Shown piece after piece: positions 59,605-64,000 of a stretch of DNA of 64,000 bases. Within the stretch, counting starts at the first letter, position 1, and each line of letters begins with the position of its first letter. The DNA comes from Lachnospiraceae bacterium (GTDB lineage Bacteria > Bacillota > Clostridia > Lachnospirales > Lachnospiraceae), in contig CABJAB010000002.1 in NCBI GenBank assembly GCA_902363445.1, positions 62,001 through 126,000 on the forward strand, read 5' to 3'. Both the position numbers and the translations under genes were made by a program. The notes below the pieces were generated by a model. It had not been told where the DNA came from. It saw only the letters and a list, made by a program, of their open reading frames with translations, and made no database searches.

Positions 59605-60617
59605 CGGAACGTCCTTCCTGCCAGTTTGGCGTAGGGATCAAGATTATCGCAGAGCCGGTCGAAGTCTTCGAAGGTCAGGGACTGGGGCCCATCGGAGAGA
59701 GCGCACTCCGGGCAGGGATGCACTTCTACCATCAGGCCGTCGGCTCCCGCCGCGATGGCCGCCTTTGAAAGGGGAGCTACGTAAGCGCGGACTCCGGTGG
59801 CGTGACTGGGATCAACGATGACCGGCAGATGAGTCTTGGCCTTAAGAACAGGCACCGCACTTAAATCCAGAGTATTCCTGGTGGCTTTTTCAAAGGTACG
59901 GATGCCGCGTTCACACAGGACCACATTGGCGTTTCCCTCGGCTACTATGTATTCGGCGGCGTTCAGCCATTCGTCGATGGTGGCGGAGAGGCCGCGCTTC
60001 AGCATTACGGGAATACCGGTCTTTCCGACCTCTTTTAACAGTTCAAAATTCTGCATGTTCCTGGCGCCGATCTGTATCATGTCCACATATTTAACGGCGA
60101 CCTCCAGGGCATGTATGCTGGTCACTTCACAGATGGTCCGCAGATCTGCGGCTTCTCCGGCATCCTTCATATATTGAAGGCCCGTCTCCTCCAGCCCCTG
60201 GAAGGAGTAGGGAGAGGTACGGGGTTTGTAAGCTCCTCCCCTCAGCATGGCAGCGCCGGCTTTTTTCACGGCCATGGCCGTTTCCATGACCTGGTCCGCA
60301 CTTTCCACGGCGCAGGGACCGGCCATGATGGTCAAAGTTCCCGGGCCGATGGAGACGTTTCCGACGGTGATGGTGGAATCATCCGGATGGAATTTTTTAT
60401 TTGTCAGCTTATAGCTTTCGGTGACTGGCACGATCCTGTCCACGCCGGGAGCAATTTCTATATTGGAATGGGCCAGCTTAGTCTTATCGCCCACTACGCC
60501 GATGATGGTTACCTGGGAACCCTGGGAAAGATGAGCGGCCAATCCTTTGGATTCGATCATTTCCACAATGTGGTCCACATTTCCTCGGGTAACGCCGGGT
60601 TTCATAATGATGATCAT
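59601..60617 (-). CDS. aroF: 3-deoxy-7-phosphoheptulonate synthase (DAHP synthase, type I-beta)
   Basis: A 338-residue enzyme. The first 70 residues form a ferredoxin-like regulatory domain, as in the Thermotoga enzyme, followed by the barrel with AGPCAVES, RGGAYKPRTSPYSFQG, IGARNMQN, LKRGL and DPSHATG. It makes the first committed compound of the aromatic pathway, and the extra domain gives feedback by Tyr or Phe. It is first in the operon, behind a strong promoter. Confidence 0.94.
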   Translation of the reverse strand: MIIIMKPGVTRGNVDHIVEMIESKGLAAHLSQGSQVTIIGVVGDKTKLAHSNIEIAPGVDRIVPVTESYKLTNKKFHPDDSTITVGNVSIGPGTLTIMAGPCAVESADQVMETAMAVKKAGAAMLRGGAYKPRTSPYSFQGLEETGLQYMKDAGEAADLRTICEVTSIHALEVAVKYVDMIQIGARNMQNFELLKEVGKTGIPVMLKRGLSATIDEWLNAAEYIVAEGNANVVLCERGIRTFEKATRNTLDLSAVPVLKAKTHLPVIVDPSHATGVRAYVAPLSKAAIAAGADGLMVEVHPCPECALSDGPQSLTFEDFDRLCDNLDPYAKLAGRTFR

Positions 60618-60655
60618 AATGTCATGTCCTTTCTGTATTTCCTCATATCATGGGT

Positions 60656-60709
60656 ATTGTAAAACAGAAAACCGGCTTTGTCAACGCTTTTTCACGTTAA
60701 AGCGTAACG
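60656..60709 (-). promoter_or_regulatory. Promoter of aroF-tyrA-aroA with upstream palindrome
   Basis: On the minus strand, TTGACA (60684-60679), 17 bases, TACAAT (60661-60656): near consensus. The inverted repeat CGTTA-AAGCG-TAACG (60695-60709) lies ten bases upstream of the -35 box and may bind a regulator. No T-box or attenuator was found in the short leader. Confidence 0.75.
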
Positions 60710-60743
60710 GGATAAAGTGATTTATACAATTCAGATATTTTTG

Positions 60744-60772
60744 TTGCTATTCTCAAAACTTTTTAGTACAAT
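60744..60772 (+). promoter_or_regulatory. Promoter of the EF-G-like gene
   Basis: TTGCTA (60744-60749), 17 bases, TACAAT (60767-60772). The leader is about 90 bases long and no structure was recognised in it. Confidence 0.65.
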
Positions 60773-60867
60773 ATAACTAAGTCTTGGGATGAAGGATTTA
60801 TGACATCTTGCCGTCAGATTTTGGGACGGCGTGGGGACAAATACAGAAAAAAGGGAGGAAGTATCTT

Positions 60868-62949
60868 ATGAACGTTTTTGAATCGGAAAGAATTCGCAAC
60901 GTCGTATTATTGGGGCATGGAGGCGCAGGTAAGACGACTCTGCTGGAAGCGATGGCACATGTCACCGGAGTTACCACGCGTCAGGGTAAAATAACGGACG
61001 GAAATACCATAAGCGATTTCGATAAAGAAGAAACAAAACGTCTGTTTTCGGTTTCCACAACTGTGATTCCCATCATGTGGGAAGGGATTAAGATTAATTT
61101 TTTGGACACTCCCGGTTATTTTGATTTTGTGGGAGAAGTGGAAGAGGCTTTAGACGTCGCAGATGCGGCGATTATCGTGATAAATGGAAAATCCGGCGTA
61201 GAAGTAGGAACCCAGAAGGCATGGGATTTCTGCGAGAAGCATAATCTGCCCAGGATTATCTTTGTTACCAATATGGATGATGACAACGCCAGCTACCGGC
61301 AGATCGTGGAGGACCTGCAGGGGCTTTATGGGAAGAAGATCGCTCCGTTCCATCTGCCCATCCGTGAGAACGAACGGTTTGTGGGCTTTGTAAATGTGGT
61401 CAAGATGAAGGGCAGGAGATTCCTGAGCCTGAGCGACTATGAGGAATGCGAGATTCCGGATTACTCCATGAAAAACCTGGAGCTTTGCCGGGAGGCGCTG
61501 ATGGAATCCGTGGCGGAGACAAGTGAGGAATACATGGACCGCTATTTTGCGGGTGAAGAGTTTACATATGATGAGATATCCATCGCCCTCAGGACTCATG
61601 TGATGGACGGTTCGATCGTTCCGGTACTCATGGGCGCCGGCGTAAACGGACAGGGTACTACGATGCTCCTGCAGGCGGTGGAAAAATATTTTGCTTCGCC
61701 GGAAAAACTGGAGCTTGCGGGAACCAACGCGGTTACCGGAGATATCTTCGAAGCGAATTACCAGGATGCAAATCCTCTCAGCGTGAAGGTATGGAAGACT
61801 CTGGTGGACCCTTTTATCGGAAAATATTCTTATGTGAAGGTCTGCTCCGGCGTGCTCCGTCCGGATTCGGCTCTCTATAACGCGAATAAGGAAGCGGAGG
61901 AAAAGGTTGCAAAGCTGTATGTGATGCGCGGAAAAGAGGCCATTGAGGTGTCGGCCTTAAGAAGCGGCGATATCGGAGCCATTCCGAAGCTGACCGTGAC
62001 AAATACAGGAGATACGCTCTCCACAAAGGCGGTTCCGGTGGTATTTGACAGACCCGCCATCTCCAAGCCTTATACATATATGAGCTACAAGGCGAAGAAC
62101 AAAGGAGATGAGGATAAGATAGCAGGCGCTCTCGGCAAGCTGATGGAAGAGGATCTGACGCTTAAATCGGTCGTTGATAAAGAAAACAGGCAGAGCCTCC
62201 TTTATGGGATCGGCGATCAGCAGCTGGAAGTAGTGGTCAGCAAGCTGTTCAACCGCTATAAAGTGGAGGTGGAGCTGTCCAAGCCGAAGATTGCTTTCCG
62301 CGAGACCATCAAAGGAAAAGTCAAGGTGCAGGGAAAACATAAAAAGCAGTCTGGCGGACATGGGCAGTACGGAGATGTCGTCATTGAGTTCGAACCCTCC
62401 GGCGATCTGGAAAAGCCGTATGTATTTGAGGAAAAGATCGTAGGCGGCGTCGTTCCGAGAAACTATTTCCCCGCGGTGGAAAAGGGTATCCAGGAATCTG
62501 TCCTGAAAGGACCGCTGGCCGGATATCCGGTTGTGGGATTGAAAGCGACTCTGGTATTCGGTTCTTATCACGCGGTGGATTCTTCCGAGATGGCGTTTAA
62601 GATGGCGACTATTCTGGCTGTGAAAAAGGCGTTCTCTGAGCCGGATGCGAAGCCGGTCCTTCTGGAACCCATCGCTTCCCTGAAGGTCAGCGTGCCGGAT
62701 CGGTTCACCGGTGATATCATGGGCGATCTGAACAAGAGAAGGGGACGTGTGCTGGGGATGAATCCCGACCATACGGGAAACCAGGTCATCGAAGCGGATA
62801 TTCCCATGTCAGAGCTGATTGGATACTCCACGGATCTTCGTTCCATGACAGGCGGAATCGGTGATTTTGAATATGAGTTCACCCGTTACGAGCAGGCTCC
62901 CAGCGATGTTCAGGCAAAGGAGATCGCGGCGAGGGCGGCTGAAGAATAA
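60868..62949 (+). CDS. EF-G-like GTPase (EF-G2/FusA2 subfamily)
   Basis: A 693-residue protein with the five-domain layout of EF-G. The P-loop is GHGGAGKTT (16-24). The switch II segment reads DTPGYFDF (80-87), with Tyr84 where EF-G has the catalytic His. The base-recognition motif is TNMDDD, so the usual NKxD has Met136 in place of Lys. Domain IV has GGHGQYGDVVIEFEP. The Tyr replacement is known in the EF-G-like subfamily (mycobacterial FusA2 has DTPGYADF), which is thought to bind ribosomes without being the main translocase. Canonical fusA is expected elsewhere. Start after AAGGGAGG. Confidence 0.9.
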   Translation: MNVFESERIRNVVLLGHGGAGKTTLLEAMAHVTGVTTRQGKITDGNTISDFDKEETKRLFSVSTTVIPIMWEGIKINFLDTPGYFDFVGEVEEALDVADAAIIVINGKSGVEVGTQKAWDFCEKHNLPRIIFVTNMDDDNASYRQIVEDLQGLYGKKIAPFHLPIRENERFVGFVNVVKMKGRRFLSLSDYEECEIPDYSMKNLELCREALMESVAETSEEYMDRYFAGEEFTYDEISIALRTHVMDGSIVPVLMGAGVNGQGTTMLLQAVEKYFASPEKLELAGTNAVTGDIFEANYQDANPLSVKVWKTLVDPFIGKYSYVKVCSGVLRPDSALYNANKEAEEKVAKLYVMRGKEAIEVSALRSGDIGAIPKLTVTNTGDTLSTKAVPVVFDRPAISKPYTYMSYKAKNKGDEDKIAGALGKLMEEDLTLKSVVDKENRQSLLYGIGDQQLEVVVSKLFNRYKVEVELSKPKIAFRETIKGKVKVQGKHKKQSGGHGQYGDVVIEFEPSGDLEKPYVFEEKIVGGVVPRNYFPAVEKGIQESVLKGPLAGYPVVGLKATLVFGSYHAVDSSEMAFKMATILAVKKAFSEPDAKPVLLEPIASLKVSVPDRFTGDIMGDLNKRRGRVLGMNPDHTGNQVIEADIPMSELIGYSTDLRSMTGGIGDFEYEFTRYEQAPSDVQAKEIAARAAEE

Positions 62950-62962
62950 GGAAATGAAAAAA

Positions 62963-62997
62963 GAAAGAATCCCGCAGGCGGGACTCTTTCTTTTTTT
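62963..62997. terminator. Bidirectional terminator after the EF-G-like gene
   Basis: GAAAGAATCCCGC and GCGGGACTCTTTC form a stem with one mismatch, followed by eight T residues. The T-run reaches the stop codon of the convergent zinc-ribbon gene. Confidence 0.88.
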
Positions 62998-63193
62998 ACT
63001 CTTCTTTTTTCTTTTCTACCACAGGAGAATCTGGTTCTTCTGCTGGAACCACATAGCCGCACTCACAGGCGGTTTCTTCGGTGACCTTTCCCCTGATCGT
63101 AAAAACCTCAATGGTCTTTCCGCATTTGGGGCAAATACGTTCTTCCGGCACCGGCGTGCGGAATTTTGCTTCACATCCATCTATTGCAGCCAT
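62996..63193 (-). CDS. Small zinc-ribbon protein
   Basis: A 65-residue protein with CPKCG (residues 21-25) and a second pair CECG (about 43-46), likely to bind one zinc ion, and an acidic/basic tail. The start follows AGGAGG. The function is unknown. It is monocistronic and convergent with the EF-G-like gene. Confidence 0.75.
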   Translation of the reverse strand: MAAIDGCEAKFRTPVPEERICPKCGKTIEVFTIRGKVTEETACECGYVVPAEEPDSPVVEKKKEE

Positions 63194-63278
63194 CTCTATA
63201 CCTCCTTTTTTCTTTTATTATAGACTCCATTGTCAAAAAGAACAAGCAGGATTCTTTGTTTTCTTTCGTCATAAGTGC

Positions 63279-63306
63279 TTGACGAACTCACTCCAGATGA
63301 TAGAAT
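63279..63306 (+). promoter_or_regulatory. Promoter of the membrane spermidine synthase-like gene
   Basis: TTGACG (63279-63284), 16 bases, TAGAAT (63301-63306). Confidence 0.65.
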
Positions 63307-63344
63307 ACTAGTATTATGAAATGGAAAGATGTGGGAGAAGACGG

Positions 63345-64000
63345 ATGGGAACAAAAAAGATATTGAAGAACAAGTACTATCTTTATATGACAGAATTTTT
63401 TGCCGGCATGTCGGTGATGGCGGTGGAGCTGGGGGCCAGCCGGCTTCTGGCGCCGTATTTCAGCTCTTCTCAGATTGTCTGGACGATCATCATCGGGACG
63501 ATCATGATCGCCATGGCGCTTGGGAACATCTGGGGCGGAAAAAGCGCAGATAAGAATCCGGATCCGGACAAGCTGTATATGCGTCTGATCATTGCGGCAG
63601 TCTGGATAGCTGCCATTCCTCTGGCGGGCAAATACATCATTCTTGGCATTTCGGCGCTCCTGGTATTTGCTGTGAACAGTAATCTGCTGATATGGGCGGC
63701 ATTCCTGGCCTGTATGGTCATCTTTGTATTTCCGCTCTTTCTGCTGGGGACGGTGACGCCTTCTCTGGTGAAATATACGGTGGACAGCCTGGACGACAGC
63801 GGAAAGACGGTGGGTACCCTCGGCGCGTTTAATACGATCGGCAGCATCATCGGTACCTTCGTTCCTACTTTTGTCACCATACCGGCGGTAGGCACGTCCA
63901 TTACATTCTTGATATTTTCCGGGATTTTGCTGGTACTCGGCCTGGTTTATTTCATCAGTGCGAAAGCGAAGCCGGTGAAATGCGGGGTGAGTGTTTTTCT
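63345..64000 (+). CDS. Membrane spermidine synthase-like protein (fused MFS/spermidine synthase), 5' part
   Basis: The frame starts at ATG 63345 after GGGAG and stays open to the window end (218 codons), so the gene is cut off. The visible part has about seven membrane helices with the motif ELGASRLLAPYF in the first, GNIWGGKSAD after the second, and LLGTVTPSLVKY and GTLGAFNTIGSIIGTF further on. These mark the group in which a membrane domain precedes a spermidine synthase-like methyltransferase-fold domain; that second domain would lie beyond the window. The function of these fusions is not known. Confidence 0.85.
   Translation, partial: MGTKKILKNKYYLYMTEFFAGMSVMAVELGASRLLAPYFSSSQIVWTIIIGTIMIAMALGNIWGGKSADKNPDPDKLYMRLIIAAVWIAAIPLAGKYIILGISALLVFAVNSNLLIWAAFLACMVIFVFPLFLLGTVTPSLVKYTVDSLDDSGKTVGTLGAFNTIGSIIGTFVPTFVTIPAVGTSITFLIFSGILLVLGLVYFISAKAKPVKCGVSVF

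Noticed and set aside
1..64000. tRNA, rRNA, CRISPR arrays, prophage or integrative element
   Set aside because: None was recognised. The only regularly repeated sequences are the long repeat family, the small palindromic element and the 20-bp direct repeat.

Overview
The window looks like chromosomal DNA of a spore-forming member of the Lachnospiraceae (class Clostridia). The evidence is mid-range G+C, strong AGGAGG-type ribosome sites, a SigK-like sporulation sigma factor, two BceRS-BceAB modules, an AspRS gene behind a T-box, and an anaerobe-type Mrp/Mbh operon. No rRNA, tRNA, CRISPR array, phage or transposase gene was found.

Layout. 1-2.9 kb: an iron-sulfur aldo/keto reductase and purH behind a ZTP riboswitch. 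3.8-8.4 kb: a first two-component/ABC peptide-sensing module (BceRS-BceAB type). 8.5-12 kb: an amino acid:cation symporter whose start codon lies in a long hairpin, then aspS behind a T-box whose specifier reads AAC (Asn). 12-19.4 kb: MATE exporter, split chromate transporter with divergent LysR gene, sigK-like gene, PAP2 phosphatase, cysteine synthase and a Nudix hydrolase. 19.4-21 kb: an AT-rich island with a decayed secreted cysteine peptidase gene and a small secreted or anchored protein, bounded by 20-bp direct repeats. 21-24 kb: pyrBI and a divergent VanW/YoaR-type envelope protein. 24.2-32.2 kb: a TetR-controlled ABC exporter, then a TetR gene, a DUF308 protein, an MMPL/RND transporter and a large surface protein with xxxLxxG repeats. 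32.3-33.3 kb: an orphan substrate-binding lipoprotein. 34.2-38.8 kb: a second BceRS-BceAB module. 39-42.8 kb: a flavin-fold protein and a LacI-controlled pair, L-rhamnose isomerase plus D-allulose 3-epimerase, which together would connect D-allose to D-fructose. 43-45.9 kb: zinc-ribbon membrane protein, thioredoxin and a Crp/Fnr regulator. 46-55.6 kb: a ten-gene Mrp/Mbh-ordered cation/proton antiporter operon. 55.6-64 kb: DEAD-box helicase, aroF-tyrA-aroA, an EF-G paralogue, a small zinc-ribbon protein and the 5' part of a membrane spermidine synthase-like gene.

The most unusual content is a family of four long (about 0.5-0.73 kb), G+C-rich intergenic repeats at 2963-3663, 13551-14067, 33442-34168 (inverted) and 44083-44797. 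The copies share long inverted-repeat helices. Between copies, base pairs change on both sides (G-C to A-T, with a G-T intermediate), and every wobble found by eye is G-U on the same strand. This suggests a folded RNA rather than a protein-coding or purely DNA element. Three copies end within a few bases of a neighbouring stop codon. A separate palindromic element of about 64 bp lies next to two of the copies.

All sequence readings were made by eye. Family names come from recognised motifs and gene order, not from database searches. Promoter and site positions may be off by a base.
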